64,000 bases of DNA from Chachezhania antarctica (GTDB taxonomy: Bacteria > Pseudomonadota > Alphaproteobacteria > Rhodobacterales > Rhodobacteraceae). Below the pieces are notes generated by a model. That model saw only the letters and a program-made list of their open reading frames with translations, did no database searches and had not been told where the DNA came from. The stretch is from NCBI RefSeq assembly GCF_003646465.1, contig NZ_QZEX01000008.1, positions 62,001 to 126,000 on the forward strand, read 5' to 3'. The position numbers and the translations under genes are program-made. Position 1 is the first letter of the stretch; the number at the start of each line of letters is the position of its first letter. This document shows, in pieces, positions 44,103-53,959 of this stretch.

Positions 44103-45593
44103 TCAGTGCGTGCTCAGCGTGTCCATGGCACCCGGTTTGTCGTGAATTGCAAGCCTATCGACCAGCGTTTCCGATGCCCGGTTCATGCCCACGATCTCGA
44201 CCTCGGCGCCTTCGCGGCGGAATTTCAGCACCATCATGTCGATGGCCTGCACCGACGAGATGTCCCAGATATGCGCCCGGGACACGTCGAGGATGACCTT
44301 TTCCGGCGCCTCCCGGAAGTCGAAGGCGTTCTGGAAATCCTCGACCGAGGCATAGAACAGCTGCCCTTCCACGCGATAGGTCCGCACGCGGCCATCGGCG
44401 CTGATGTCGGATGTCACGCGGAACAGCTGGCTGATCTTGGCGGCGAAGAAGATGCCCGACAGCAGCACACCCACCAGCACGCCGATGGCCAGGTTGTGGG
44501 TGTAGACCACCGTCACGACGGTCGCGATCATCACGATGGAGGACGATCGGGGATGCGTGCGCAGGTTGCCGATGGACGACCACGAGAACGTGCCGATCGA
44601 CACCATGATCATCACCGCCACCAGTGCGGGCATCGGGATCACGCGGACGATATCCTGCAGGCCCACGACAAGGATCAGAAGGAAGACACCGGCCACGAAG
44701 GACGACATCCGCCCCCGTCCGCCGGATTTCACGTTGATCATCGACTGGCCGATCATGGCGCAGCCGGCCATCCCGCCGATGAAGGCGGTGGCGGTGTTGG
44801 CGACGCCCTGGCCGATGCACTCCTGATTGCGGTCCGACGTGGTGTCGGTCAGGTCGTCGACAAGGTTCTGCGTCATCAGGCTTTCCAGCAGCCCCACCAC
44901 GGCGATGGCCAGCGAATAGGGCAGGATGATCATCAGCGTGTCGAGGTTCAGCGGAATGTCGGGGATCAGGAAGACCGGCAGCGTCGCCGGCAGTTCGCCC
45001 ATGTCGCCCACGGTGCGTACGTCAAGGTTCAGGAACCAGACCAGCGCCGTAAGCACCACGATGGTGACCAGCGGCGACGGAATGGCCGTCGTCAGCCGCG
45101 GGAACAGGTAGATGATCGCCAGCGCGCCCGCGACCAGGGGATAGGTGATCCACGTCACGCTCGACGGGTCGAGCTCGGGCAACTGGGCAAGGAAAATAAG
45201 GATCGCCAGCGCGTTGACGAAGCCGGTCATCACCGATTTCGACACGAAGCGCATGTGCTGGCCCAGCTTCAATATCCCGGCACCGATCTGGAGAAGACCG
45301 GCCAGAACCGTTGCCGCCAGCAGGTATTGCAGACCGTGATCCTTCACCAGTGTGATCATCAGAACCGCCGTTGCCGCCGTCGCGGCCGAGATCATGCCGG
45401 GCCGTCCGCCGACGAAGGCCGTGATCACGGCGATCGAGAAGCTGGCGTAGAGGCCCACCTTCGGGTCGACCCCGGCGATGATGGAAAAGGCGATGGCCTC
45501 GGGGATCAGCGCCAGTGCCACGACGATGCCTGACAGCACGTCTCCGCGTATGTTGCTGAACCATTGGCGGCGATAGGCATCTAAGGTGATCAT
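44103..45593 (-). CDS. SulP/SLC26 anion transporter with STAS domain
   Basis: A 496-residue inner-membrane transporter for an anion such as sulfate or bicarbonate. The membrane domain has the family segments [40 protein letters not shown] and [20 protein letters not shown], with about 10-12 helices up to residue 385. The C-terminal STAS domain includes [20 protein letters not shown]. Co-transcription with the downstream universal stress protein is likely. The transported ion cannot be decided from sequence. Confidence 0.92.
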   Translation of the reverse strand: MITLDAYRRQWFSNIRGDVLSGIVVALALIPEAIAFSIIAGVDPKVGLYASFSIAVITAFVGGRPGMISAATAATAVLMITLVKDHGLQYLLAATVLAGLLQIGAGILKLGQHMRFVSKSVMTGFVNALAILIFLAQLPELDPSSVTWITYPLVAGALAIIYLFPRLTTAIPSPLVTIVVLTALVWFLNLDVRTVGDMGELPATLPVFLIPDIPLNLDTLMIILPYSLAIAVVGLLESLMTQNLVDDLTDTTSDRNQECIGQGVANTATAFIGGMAGCAMIGQSMINVKSGGRGRMSSFVAGVFLLILVVGLQDIVRVIPMPALVAVMIMVSIGTFSWSSIGNLRTHPRSSSIVMIATVVTVVYTHNLAIGVLVGVLLSGIFFAAKISQLFRVTSDISADGRVRTYRVEGQLFYASVEDFQNAFDFREAPEKVILDVSRAHIWDISSVQAIDMMVLKFRREGAEVEIVGMNRASETLVDRLAIHDKPGAMDTLSTH

Positions 45594-45752
45594 GACGCTC
45601 TCGTTTCGTGTCGCTGGTGACGCGCGGTGGCTGCAGGCACGGCCATCGCCGTCGGTCGGGCTTTCCTGCGGCTCTATACGCTGCGGCGCAGAAAGCCAAT
45701 ATGCGGGCCATGGCGCGGGCGCGGTGGTGCGTCGCGGGAAGGGGGTGTCGGC

Positions 45753-46517
45753 CTATTCGGAAATGAACCGCCGCATCCGTTCGGCTTCCTGTCCCTGCAT
45801 GTGGGACAGGGCCACTTCCATGTGGTCGGCCATGACGGCGCGGGCGGCGTCTGTGTCGCCATCCCGGATCGCGGCCAGCAGGCGGTGCTGGTGGTCGCGC
45901 CCGGCGGACCACAGCTCAAGGTTCGGCGGGGCATAAAGGCGGCGATAGACGGTGATGTCCGACAGAAGCTCGGCCATGAAATCGATCACGAAGCCCAGAA
46001 GCGGGTTCGATGCCTGTTCCGCCAGAAGCGAATGGAACTTCAGCGACGCGATGTGGTGGAGCCGTTCTTCCTCCAGTGTTTCCGGCGGGGCGGCATAGCT
46101 CTCCATGTGGCCGGCCAGCGCCCGCAGCGCCTTTGCGTCCACCTTGCCGGCAAGCGTGGCGGCCAGTTCCGGCTCCAGCGCGCGGCGCAGCTGGTAGATG
46201 TCGGCAATCGTCAGGTTCTTGAAGTAGAAGTAGTTGCCCAGCAACGCCTTCGCGCGTTTCGACGAGACCTCGTGCACGAAGCTGCCGCCGCCTGGGCCGG
46301 TGCGCGTGCGGATCAGGCCTTGCGCTTCAAGGATGCGCATCGCCTCGCGAATGGTGCCCTTGGCCATGCCGAAGCGCGACATCAGCGCGGCCTCGCCCGG
46401 AAGGCGGTCCCCGGCACTCAGGCCCTGTTCCACCACCCAGTCCTTGATCTCTTCGGCCACGCGTTGCGGTCGGCTTAGCCGCGTTTCACGGGTCGATCGG
46501 GTGATGGCAGGCGGCAC
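45753..46517 (-). CDS. GntR/FadR-family regulator
   Basis: A 254-residue repressor-type protein with an N-terminal winged helix (RLPGEAALMSRFGMAKGTIR, EAMRILEAQGLIRTRTGPGG) and a C-terminal FCD ligand domain with metal-site residues in ADIYQLRRALEPELA, LHHIASLKFHSLLAEQ and DHQHRLLAAIRDGD. Start GTG 46517 has a GGGAGAA site and overlaps the upstream ATPase gene by 32 bases. As the last gene of the ABC operon it probably autoregulates the whole unit through the palindromes at 51994-52056. Confidence 0.9.
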   Translation of the reverse strand: MPPAITRSTRETRLSRPQRVAEEIKDWVVEQGLSAGDRLPGEAALMSRFGMAKGTIREAMRILEAQGLIRTRTGPGGGSFVHEVSSKRAKALLGNYFYFKNLTIADIYQLRRALEPELAATLAGKVDAKALRALAGHMESYAAPPETLEEERLHHIASLKFHSLLAEQASNPLLGFVIDFMAELLSDITVYRRLYAPPNLELWSAGRDHQHRLLAAIRDGDTDAARAVMADHMEVALSHMQGQEAERMRRFISE

Positions 46518-47442
46518 GCTGATCTTCTCCCATGTCTCGCAATTCCGGCTCGTCCGTCCGGCAGATGTCGGTCGCTTTTGGGCAACGCCCGGCAAAAGCG
46601 CAACCCGGCGGCGGGTCCAGCGGGTCGGGCAGTTCCGTTCCCTTCTGTTCCGGCGCCGTCAGCGGGCGGCCCACGACCGGCGCGCTGTCTGCCAGCAGCT
46701 TGGTGTACGGGTGGCGCGGATGGGCGAAGATACTGTCGGCCCGGCCGATTTCAACGACCGATCCGAAATAAAGCACCATGACCCGGTCCGACACCGCCTC
46801 CACCACCGCCAGATCATGCGAGATGAAGAGGTAGGTCAGCCCCAGCCGCGTTTTCAGATCCGCCAGCAGGTTCAGCACCTGCGCCTGCACCGACACGTCG
46901 AGCGCCGAGACGGGTTCGTCCAGCACGATGATCCGGGGATCTGCGGCCAGCGCGCGGGCGATCCCGATCCGCTGCGCCTGCCCGCCGGAAAATTCGTGCG
47001 GATACCGTTCAAGGAAGCTTTCGCGCAAGCTGACGGTGGCAAAGATCTCGCGGATACGGTCGTCGCGCTGTGCACTGGGCATCTGGTAGAGATGCTTCAG
47101 CGGCGCCTCCATCACCTGCTTGATCGTCTTGCGGGGGTTGAGCGAGCTGTTGGGGTCCTGAAACACGTACTGGATCAGCTTGCCGAACTCCGCCGGGTCC
47201 CCCTTGCCGGGGCTCTGCCCGTCGATCTGGATTTCGCCTTCCGAAGGCGCCAGCAGCCCGACCAGCATCCGCGCCAGCGTGGACTTGCCGCAACCGGATT
47301 CGCCGACGATGCCCAGCGTTTCACCATGTTCGACATCGAAGGACATCGGCCGCACGGCCCGCACGCCCGGGGGCGCGGCGCCAAACAGGGGGCGGGCGCG
47401 GGGGAAGGTCTTCGACAGGTTCTCGACATCAAGCGCGACCAT
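46486..47442 (-). CDS. Oligopeptide-type ABC transporter ATPase (DppF/OppF-like)
   Basis: A cytoplasmic ATP-binding subunit of 318 residues. Walker A is GESGCGKST, signature FSGGQAQRIGIARAL, Walker B IIVLDEPVSALD and the H-loop LFISHDLAVV. The C-terminal oligopeptide domain has the four-cysteine-type CAFAGRCPKATDIC pattern, suggestive of an Fe-S site reported for this subfamily. Its start overlaps the fused permease-ATPase stop in TGATG. It serves as the second ATPase of the transporter. Confidence 0.94.
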   Translation of the reverse strand: MVALDVENLSKTFPRARPLFGAAPPGVRAVRPMSFDVEHGETLGIVGESGCGKSTLARMLVGLLAPSEGEIQIDGQSPGKGDPAEFGKLIQYVFQDPNSSLNPRKTIKQVMEAPLKHLYQMPSAQRDDRIREIFATVSLRESFLERYPHEFSGGQAQRIGIARALAADPRIIVLDEPVSALDVSVQAQVLNLLADLKTRLGLTYLFISHDLAVVEAVSDRVMVLYFGSVVEIGRADSIFAHPRHPYTKLLADSAPVVGRPLTAPEQKGTELPDPLDPPPGCAFAGRCPKATDICRTDEPELRDMGEDQRAACHHPIDP

Positions 47443-49307
47443 CAGACGGCCTCCTCGGGGTAGATGCAGCGGACGGCGCGGGGGGCCTGGCCAGCCAGCG
47501 GGATATCCCTTTCGCTGCACGCGGGTTGCGCCTTGTCGCAGCGGGGCGCGAAGGCGCAGCCGGGGGGCAGATCGTCGACCACCGGGGGCAGTCCCGGGAT
47601 CGCCGCCAGCACGCGCTTGCCCTGGCCCAGTTCGGGCACGCAGGCGATCAGGCGCTTGGTATAGGGATGGGCCGGTGTGTCGAGGATCTGGCCCGTCGGC
47701 CCCGTCTCCACGATCCGCCCGGCATACATCACCGCCACCCGGTCACACAGCTGCGCCACCACGCCGAAATCATGGGTGATGAAGACGATGGCCAGCCCCT
47801 TTTCCTGCCTGAGATCGTTCAGCAGGGCGAGGATCTGGGCCTGCACCGTCACATCGAGCGCCGTTGTGGGCTCGTCCGCGATGATGACCTCGGGCTCGTT
47901 GGCCAGCGCCATGGCGATGCCGACGCGCTGGCGCATCCCGCCTGACATTTCGTGCGGATAGGTGTCGATCCGGCTTTCGGCATTGGGGATGCGCACGTCC
48001 TTCAACAGAGCGATGGCCCGCTGGCGCAGGTCCTCCTTGCCGACCTTGTGGTGCACGCGGATCGCCTCGGCCAGTTGTTCGCCGATGCGATACAGCGGGT
48101 GCAGCGTGGAAAGCGGGTCCTGGAAGATATAGGCCACCTTGTCGCCACGGATCTGGCGCAGGTCCTCATAGGAGGCGCCGATCATGTCGCGGCCCTGGAA
48201 CCGCACCGCGCCGCCGGTGATGATACCGGGGGGAGAGGCCACCAGCCGCGTGATCGACAGGGCGGTGACGGACTTGCCGGAGCCGCTCTCCCCGATCACG
48301 CCAAGGCATTCGCCCGGTCTGACCGACAGGCTGACGCCGCCCACGGCGCGGAACACGCGGTTTCCGGCGTGGAACTGGGTGTGCAGGTCCTGCACCGCCA
48401 GCAGATCGTCGGTTTCCGCCGGGATGGGCCCGTCGCGCTTCACGGTGGTCACGGGCAGGGGCCGCGACAGCGCGCCCGATTTCAGGCGTGGGTCCAGCGC
48501 GTCGCGGACGCCGTCGCCCAGCAGGTTGATGGACATCACGATTAGGAAGATCATCACCCCCGGCACGACCGAGGTGAACGGATGCGTGATCAGCGCCGCC
48601 CGTGCCTCGCCCAGCATCGACCCCAGGTCCGCCTGCGGCGGTTGGGAGCCGAGACCCAGGAAGGACAGACCGGCGGTTTCAAGGATCATCCATCCGATGG
48701 TCGTCGACATCGCGATGACGATGACAGGCAGCACGTTTGGGACGATTTCCGTGATGATTATGCGGGTGTTGCTCATCCCCGAAAGCCGCGCGGCATCGAC
48801 GAATTCGCGGCCCGCGAGCGTCACCACGATCCCGCGGATGTTCCGGGCGAAGAACGGCACGTTGACGGCGGCGATGGCGATCAGGGCATTCAGCAGGCCG
48901 GGGCCAAGGGCCGCGACGATGGCCAGCGCCAGTAGGATGTAGGGAAAGGCCATCACGATATCGACGGCGCGCATGATGACGTTGTCGACCCGTCCGCCGA
49001 AGTACCCGGCGATGACGCCAATGGTCGAGCCAATCGCCGCGGCCATCAGGGCGGCGGCGAAGCCCACCATCAGCGACAGTTGCGTGCCCCACAGAAGGCG
49101 GGACAGCTGATCCCGGCCCAGATGATCGGTGCCAAGGATATGGCCGTCCTCGAACGGGCCCTTGAAACGGGCGCCAAGCTCGGTCGTGTAGGGATCTTGC
49201 AGGGGCAGGATCGGGGTCAGGATCACGGCGAGCAGGATCAGGCCCAGCACCACGAACCCCATCGCGGCCAGACGATTGCGGAACAGAAGCTTCAGGAACC
49301 GGTTCAT
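47442..49307 (-). CDS. Fused ABC permease-ATPase (DppC-DppD)
   Basis: One 621-residue chain joining a DppC-type permease (residues about 1-285, with six helices and the EAA loop [20 protein letters not shown]) and a DppD-type ATPase (about 300-620). The ATPase part has Walker [10 protein letters not shown], signature [15 protein letters not shown], Walker [13 protein letters not shown] and the [14 protein letters not shown] cysteine pattern. Such fusions are known in this transporter family. It overlaps the permease gene upstream by 4 bases. Linkage would fix one ATPase to one membrane half. Confidence 0.94.
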   Translation of the reverse strand: MNRFLKLLFRNRLAAMGFVVLGLILLAVILTPILPLQDPYTTELGARFKGPFEDGHILGTDHLGRDQLSRLLWGTQLSLMVGFAAALMAAAIGSTIGVIAGYFGGRVDNVIMRAVDIVMAFPYILLALAIVAALGPGLLNALIAIAAVNVPFFARNIRGIVVTLAGREFVDAARLSGMSNTRIIITEIVPNVLPVIVIAMSTTIGWMILETAGLSFLGLGSQPPQADLGSMLGEARAALITHPFTSVVPGVMIFLIVMSINLLGDGVRDALDPRLKSGALSRPLPVTTVKRDGPIPAETDDLLAVQDLHTQFHAGNRVFRAVGGVSLSVRPGECLGVIGESGSGKSVTALSITRLVASPPGIITGGAVRFQGRDMIGASYEDLRQIRGDKVAYIFQDPLSTLHPLYRIGEQLAEAIRVHHKVGKEDLRQRAIALLKDVRIPNAESRIDTYPHEMSGGMRQRVGIAMALANEPEVIIADEPTTALDVTVQAQILALLNDLRQEKGLAIVFITHDFGVVAQLCDRVAVMYAGRIVETGPTGQILDTPAHPYTKRLIACVPELGQGKRVLAAIPGLPPVVDDLPPGCAFAPRCDKAQPACSERDIPLAGQAPRAVRCIYPEEAV

Positions 49308-50251
49308 GTCTTGATCCTCGGGTCCAGAAGGCTTTGCGCGACATCGACGGCGATGTTGAAGAGGACATAGCAGGCCGCCACGAAGACGACGCCGCCCTGC
49401 ACCAGCAGGATGTCACGCTGCAGGATCGCATCGACCAGCATCCGGCCGATGCCGGGCCACTGGAACACGATCTCGATATAGACAGCACCCGACAGGACGA
49501 AGCCGGCCTGAAGGCCCAGCACGGGGATGATCGACACCATCGCGGCCCGCAGCGCATGGCCCATGATCACCCGGCGTTCGGGCACGCCCTTGGCGCGCGC
49601 CGTGCGGATGTAATCCTGCCGCAGTACTTCCAGCATCGCGGCGCGGGACAGGCGGGCGACGACGCCGGTGGCGACGGCGGCCAGAGCCGTTGCGGGCATG
49701 ATCAGGTGGCGGATCAGGTCAGGCAGGTCCCCCCCGCCATAGATCGCGTACATGCCCGATACGGGAAGCCAGCGCAGATCGACGGCGAAGACGAGGATCA
49801 TCATCATGCCAAGGAAGAACGACGGCACGGAAATCCCGATCAGCACGGTGAAGGTGATGGCCTTGTCGGCGAAGCCGTACTGCCGCGCGGCGGAGATCGT
49901 TCCGGCGAGGATCCCAAGGATGGCGCACAGGACAAAGGACGTGCCGGCAAGGATCAGCGTGGCGTTGAAGCGTTCCAGCACCTCGTCGATCACGGGACGG
50001 TTCAAGGAGAACGAGCGCCCGAAATCCCCCGTCAGCATGTTGCCCAGCCAGATGAAATACCGCGCGACCATGGGCTTATCGAGGCCCAGATCCTTGTTGA
50101 TCTTGGCCACGTTTTCCGGCGTGGCGTAGGAGCCGAGGATCGCGGTGGCGGGGTCGCCGGGGATCAGCGACATGATCAGGAACACGATCACCGTGATGCC
50201 AAGGATCACCGGGATCGCCGACAGAAGCCGTTTCAGGATGTAGCTGCCCAT
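49304..50251 (-). CDS. ABC permease (DppB-like)
   Basis: A 315-residue inner-membrane subunit with about six helices. The N-terminus ILKRLLSAIPVILGITVIVF and the family segment LIPGDPATAILG are typical of DppB/OppB, and the EAA loop reads YIRTARAKGVPERRVIMGHA. It overlaps the fused permease-ATPase by 4 bases and follows the binding-protein gene. It pairs with the DppC half. Confidence 0.95.
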   Translation of the reverse strand: MGSYILKRLLSAIPVILGITVIVFLIMSLIPGDPATAILGSYATPENVAKINKDLGLDKPMVARYFIWLGNMLTGDFGRSFSLNRPVIDEVLERFNATLILAGTSFVLCAILGILAGTISAARQYGFADKAITFTVLIGISVPSFFLGMMMILVFAVDLRWLPVSGMYAIYGGGDLPDLIRHLIMPATALAAVATGVVARLSRAAMLEVLRQDYIRTARAKGVPERRVIMGHALRAAMVSIIPVLGLQAGFVLSGAVYIEIVFQWPGIGRMLVDAILQRDILLVQGGVVFVAACYVLFNIAVDVAQSLLDPRIKT

Positions 50252-50356
50252 GTGCCGTCCGCCTTTCGGGTTGGGTGTGGGGGGCTTTGCGCCTGAACGC
50301 TCAGGCGATGTCGGGGCCGGTCACAGGAGGGGAAAGACCGGCCCCGGTGAAAGGCG

Positions 50357-51934
50357 TCAGTTCTTGGTGACGTCTTTCAGTTCCAGAAGGAACGACGGCT
50401 GCAGTTCGAAGCCTTCGACCCGGTCGGTGGTGACGGCGTTCTGCTTCCAGTTGGCGACGAAGACCCACGGCGCATCGTCATGCACGATGCTCTGCATCTG
50501 TTGGTACAGTTCCGCACGCTTGGCCTGATCGGTTTCCGTCCGCGCGGCGTCCAGCAGCTTGTCGACCTCGGGGTTGGAATAGTAGCCCGAGTTGAAGCCG
50601 CCCTTGTCGGGCCACGCTTCGGTCCTGAGCGCAAGGTAGGGCAGGGTGTCGGGATCGTTGGTCATCCATGCCATTTCCGCCATGTCGGCCTTGCCTTCGA
50701 GGCCCGGGTTCACCTCTCCCAGGAAGGTGTTCCATTCGTAGGTCTGGATCTCCACGTCGAAGCCCGCCGCTTCCAGATCGGCCTGGATCGCGGTGCCCAT
50801 CGGGATCGGGTCGAGCATCCCCGACCCGCCTTCGGTGACGAAGAAGGTCAGCTTGGCACCTTCGGCGCCCGCCTCCTTCAGCAGCGCCTTGGCTTTCTCG
50901 GGGTCATAGGGATAGGGCTCGAGGCTGTCGTTATAGGCCCAGGCGAAGGCCGGGGGCGTGGGGCCGGCGGCGACGGTGGCCGTGCCTTCCAGCACGTCGT
51001 TCACGATGGCCTGCTTGTTGATCGCGTAGTTCGCGGCCTGCCGGACCTTCTTGTCGGCAAACGGGCCTTCCTTGGCGTTCAGGATCAGGAACCAGACATG
51101 GGGGCCGGCCTTTTCGACGACCTTGTAGGCATCGTCTTCGAACTCGCTCATCGAGGTGGGCGGCACTTCGACCATCATGTCGATGCCACCGGCCAGCATC
51201 TCCGCCACGCGGGTGTTGGGATCGGTGATCGGACGGAAGACGACCGCCTGAAGGCCCGCGGGATCGCCCCAGTAGTCTTCATACTTGTCGACGACGACAC
51301 GCTCGTTCGACTTCCATTCGACGAACTTGAACGGTCCGGTGCCCACGGGGGAGCGGCCGAAATCCTTGCCGCCGGCCTTCACCGCCTCGGGCGAGACCAT
51401 CAGGCCGGTGGGATAGGCCAGGTTCGACAGGAACGGCGCGTACGGCGCGGACAGCGTGAACTTGACGGTGTAGGGGTCGACCACTTCGGTCGTCTCGACC
51501 GAGCCGAAGAAGAACGCCAGCGGGAAGGGGCCCGTGTCGTGGTAGGGGTGGTTTTCGTCCAGCATGCGGTCGAAGTTGAACTTGACCGCTTCGGCGTTGA
51601 AGGGCGTGCCGTCGTGGAAGGTCACCCCTTCGCGCAGCTTGAACGTGTATTCGGTGCCGTCGTCGTTGATCGTCCAGCTTTCCGCCAGCGCCGGTTCCAC
51701 CTCCAGCGTGCCGGATTTGTACTGGGTCAGGCCCTCGTACAGGTTCACGAGGATGCGGAAGTCGTTCACCGCGGTGACGGCAGCCGGGTCCAGCGACTTG
51801 GGCTCGGCGATCTGGCCCACGATCAGCACGCCAGGCGGCGTTTGCGCGTCGGCGCTCGGCGCGAAGGCCGGCAGGGCCAGCAAGGCCGCAGCCCCGGCGA
51901 TCAGACCGCGGCGGGTCCAGGTTATGAAGGTCAT
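50357..51934 (-). CDS. Tat-exported family 5 ABC substrate-binding protein
   Basis: A periplasmic receptor of the peptide/nickel family, 525 residues, first gene of the ABC operon. The N-terminus has TRRGLIAGAAALLALPAFAP, a twin-arginine signal. Family motifs are SWTINDDGTEYTFKLREGVT and FHDGTPFNAEAVKFNFDRML. The signal differs from the orphan receptor at 4864 but both use the Tat route. The ligand might be a peptide or a metal complex. The gene is divergent from DUF1028, and a three-site palindromic array lies between the two. Confidence 0.93.
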   Translation of the reverse strand: MTFITWTRRGLIAGAAALLALPAFAPSADAQTPPGVLIVGQIAEPKSLDPAAVTAVNDFRILVNLYEGLTQYKSGTLEVEPALAESWTINDDGTEYTFKLREGVTFHDGTPFNAEAVKFNFDRMLDENHPYHDTGPFPLAFFFGSVETTEVVDPYTVKFTLSAPYAPFLSNLAYPTGLMVSPEAVKAGGKDFGRSPVGTGPFKFVEWKSNERVVVDKYEDYWGDPAGLQAVVFRPITDPNTRVAEMLAGGIDMMVEVPPTSMSEFEDDAYKVVEKAGPHVWFLILNAKEGPFADKKVRQAANYAINKQAIVNDVLEGTATVAAGPTPPAFAWAYNDSLEPYPYDPEKAKALLKEAGAEGAKLTFFVTEGGSGMLDPIPMGTAIQADLEAAGFDVEIQTYEWNTFLGEVNPGLEGKADMAEMAWMTNDPDTLPYLALRTEAWPDKGGFNSGYYSNPEVDKLLDAARTETDQAKRAELYQQMQSIVHDDAPWVFVANWKQNAVTTDRVEGFELQPSFLLELKDVTKN

Positions 51935-51993
51935 GATGCGTCTCCCTGTGGTTATTGCGTCCGTGGCGGTTGTCTCTCACGACAGTGCCGATT

Positions 51994-52056
51994 TATCGTG
52001 ATAATTGATAGGTTGAAATCTATCACGATAAATAGCACAGGTCATTTCTCATGATA
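51994..52056. promoter_or_regulatory. Three-site operator array
   Basis: TATCGTGATA (51994-52003) and TATCACGATA (52021-52030) are reverse complements and each is itself a TATC-NN-GATA palindrome. TCTCATGATA (52047-52056) is a weaker third copy. Centres are 27 and 26 bases apart. They lie in the divergent promoter region of the ABC operon and DUF1028. The GntR protein encoded at the end of the operon is the natural candidate to bind. Confidence 0.65.
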
Positions 52057-52085
52057 AATGCCGAAAATCCGGGCAGGGAGGCACC

Positions 52086-52751
52086 ATGACATTCTCGATT
52101 CTTGTGCGGGACGAGAACAGCGGCGCGCTGGGCGCGGCGGCGGCGACAGGGTCTCTCTGCGTCGGCGGCTGGGTCCTGCGCGGGCATCTGAAGGCCGGCC
52201 TGTCCGCCAGCCAGGGCGCAGCACCTTCGACCTTCTGGGGCGAGGATGTGTTGCAGGCGATGCAGGACGGTCAGCCGGCGGCGGACGCAGTGGCGGCGAT
52301 CACCGACACCGATCCCGGGCGCGGCGACCGGCAACTGGCGGCGCTGGACTTGACCGGCGGCACCGGGGCCTTCACCGGCGACGACAACACCGACTGGAAA
52401 GGCGCACTGGCCTTCGACGGCGGCATCGCCACCGGCAACATGCTGACCGGGCCGGGTGTGCTGGAAGGGCTGGTGGAACCGGTTACCGGCGGCGGCCCTC
52501 TGGACAAGCGCCTGCTGGCGGCACTGCGCGGGGCCGAGGCCGCGGGCGGCGACAGCCGGGGCCTGCTATCGGCGGCGCTGCTGGTCCTGCATCCGGACCG
52601 CCCGCCGCTGACGCTGAGGGTCGATCATCACGAGACCGACCCGATCGGAGCGATGGAAGCGCTGCATGCGCGCGCCACCTCGGGCGACTACGCGGACTGG
52701 GCCCGGCAGGTTCCGGTCATGACCGATCCCTGCCGGATCCTCGATCGCTGA
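52086..52751 (+). CDS. DUF1028 protein, putative Ntn-hydrolase fold
   Basis: A 221-residue cytoplasmic protein starting MTFSILVRDENSGALGAAAA, followed by ATGSLCVGGWVLRGHLKAG and QGAAPSTFWGEDVLQAMQDG, the DUF1028 pattern. This family has been grouped with Ntn-type hydrolases, so a role in cleaving an imported peptide or amide is possible. The gene is divergent from the ABC operon and shares its operator region. It converges directly, without gap, with the linear amide hydrolase gene. Confidence 0.85.
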   Translation: MTFSILVRDENSGALGAAAATGSLCVGGWVLRGHLKAGLSASQGAAPSTFWGEDVLQAMQDGQPAADAVAAITDTDPGRGDRQLAALDLTGGTGAFTGDDNTDWKGALAFDGGIATGNMLTGPGVLEGLVEPVTGGGPLDKRLLAALRGAEAAGGDSRGLLSAALLVLHPDRPPLTLRVDHHETDPIGAMEALHARATSGDYADWARQVPVMTDPCRILDR

Positions 52752-53846
52752 TCAGAAGCCGTCGGTGCGGTCGACGACGCTGAACGTGGTGTCCAGCGGC
52801 TTCTTGGCCGGGGCCGAAAGACCGTCCAGCGCCTTCTTCACGTCGATCTTCACGACCTGCTGCGCCTCGTAGGTCTTGTAGTAGAAGACCACGTTCTTCG
52901 TGTCGGCCGCCGTGGTCCAGAGCGAATACTCCATCTCCACCTTGCCGTTGTCCTTCTCGCGCACCGATCCGACGGGGATGTCGAAGTTGTTCAGGATGTG
53001 GAAGGTGCGGAAGATCGCCTCGTCCGTGTCCTTCATTGGCTCGGCGCTGTTGGCGTAGGCCACGGCCCGCACGAAGCGCGACGGAGAGGACCCGTCGCCC
53101 GGCAGACCGGCGAACCCGGTGCCCTGCCCGTAGGGTTCCAGCGTCTGTTCGCCCACTTTCACCGCGCCGCGGTTCCATTCGGTCAGGCCGATATAGGCGC
53201 GCAGGTTGGTCAGGTGCCAGTCGAAGGTCGGGTTGTTGGTGATGGCGTTGACGGTATTGTCATGCACCGTCAGCCCGCTTTTCGTCTGCTCGATCACGAT
53301 CGACGCGCCCGTCGCATCGACGACCGAAAAGTGCAGCGGCGCGAAGTCCCCGATGCCTTCGATGGGGGTGCCGACCAGCGTCACGGACGGCAGCGCCTCG
53401 CGCAGTTCGGCCACGGTCGCGAAATTGCCCAGCACCCAGTTGCCGACTTCCTCGGCCGACAGGGCCGTGTCCTGCGTCTCGGCGGTGACGGCCGGGAACC
53501 ATGCCTCGCCCGCGAAATAGAACGCGCCGAAATGCAGGCCTTCGGTGTTCATGCCGTCGACGATGATCGGCTTCTTCAGTCCGTTCAGACCCACGATGCC
53601 GTACTTGGTGGTGTAGCCGAACCCGGACTCGTCGGGGTTCAGGGCCAGCGTCTCGATCTTGGTGCCGGCGGGAACCGCGTAGAGTTCGGAATCGAGCGCG
53701 TAGCCGAATTCCATCGTGCGCCCGAACACGGTCGCGCCGTCCTCGGTCTGAAGGATGATGCCGGTGCAGGCCAGCGCGGATTGCGTGGCAATGGCCAGCG
53801 CCGCGGTGGTCGCGGCCACGCGTTTCAGAATGGGAATCAATGGCAT
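52752..53846 (-). CDS. Exported linear amide C-N hydrolase (choloylglycine hydrolase family)
   Basis: A 364-residue Ntn hydrolase. The signal peptide ends ATQSALA and the mature protein starts with Cys27, the expected N-terminal nucleophile (ACTGIILQTEDGATVFGRTM). Further catalytic-site segments are IVDGMNTEGLHFGAFYFAG and VHDNTVNAITNNPTFDWHLT with the Asn/Arg binding residues. It would act in the periplasm on an amide such as a bile-salt-, penicillin- or acyl-homoserine-lactone-type molecule; which one is not known. The start at 53846 has an AGGAG site. Confidence 0.88.
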   Translation of the reverse strand: MPLIPILKRVAATTAALAIATQSALACTGIILQTEDGATVFGRTMEFGYALDSELYAVPAGTKIETLALNPDESGFGYTTKYGIVGLNGLKKPIIVDGMNTEGLHFGAFYFAGEAWFPAVTAETQDTALSAEEVGNWVLGNFATVAELREALPSVTLVGTPIEGIGDFAPLHFSVVDATGASIVIEQTKSGLTVHDNTVNAITNNPTFDWHLTNLRAYIGLTEWNRGAVKVGEQTLEPYGQGTGFAGLPGDGSSPSRFVRAVAYANSAEPMKDTDEAIFRTFHILNNFDIPVGSVREKDNGKVEMEYSLWTTAADTKNVVFYYKTYEAQQVVKIDVKKALDGLSAPAKKPLDTTFSVVDRTDGF

Positions 53847-53959
53847 GGGAAGTGCTCCTGGTCGTCGACGTTGTGCCCACGGCATAGGCCTCGCAGGGCC
53901 GGCCCGCAACGAGTCGTTGTCGCAAGTTTGACCGAAGCGACCGGCTGCCGTTCCACCTG

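Noticed and set aside
44070-45533. 487-codon plus-strand frame opposite the SulP gene
   Set aside because: It is rich in His, Asp, Gln and Arg without domains, as expected for the antisense of a membrane protein.
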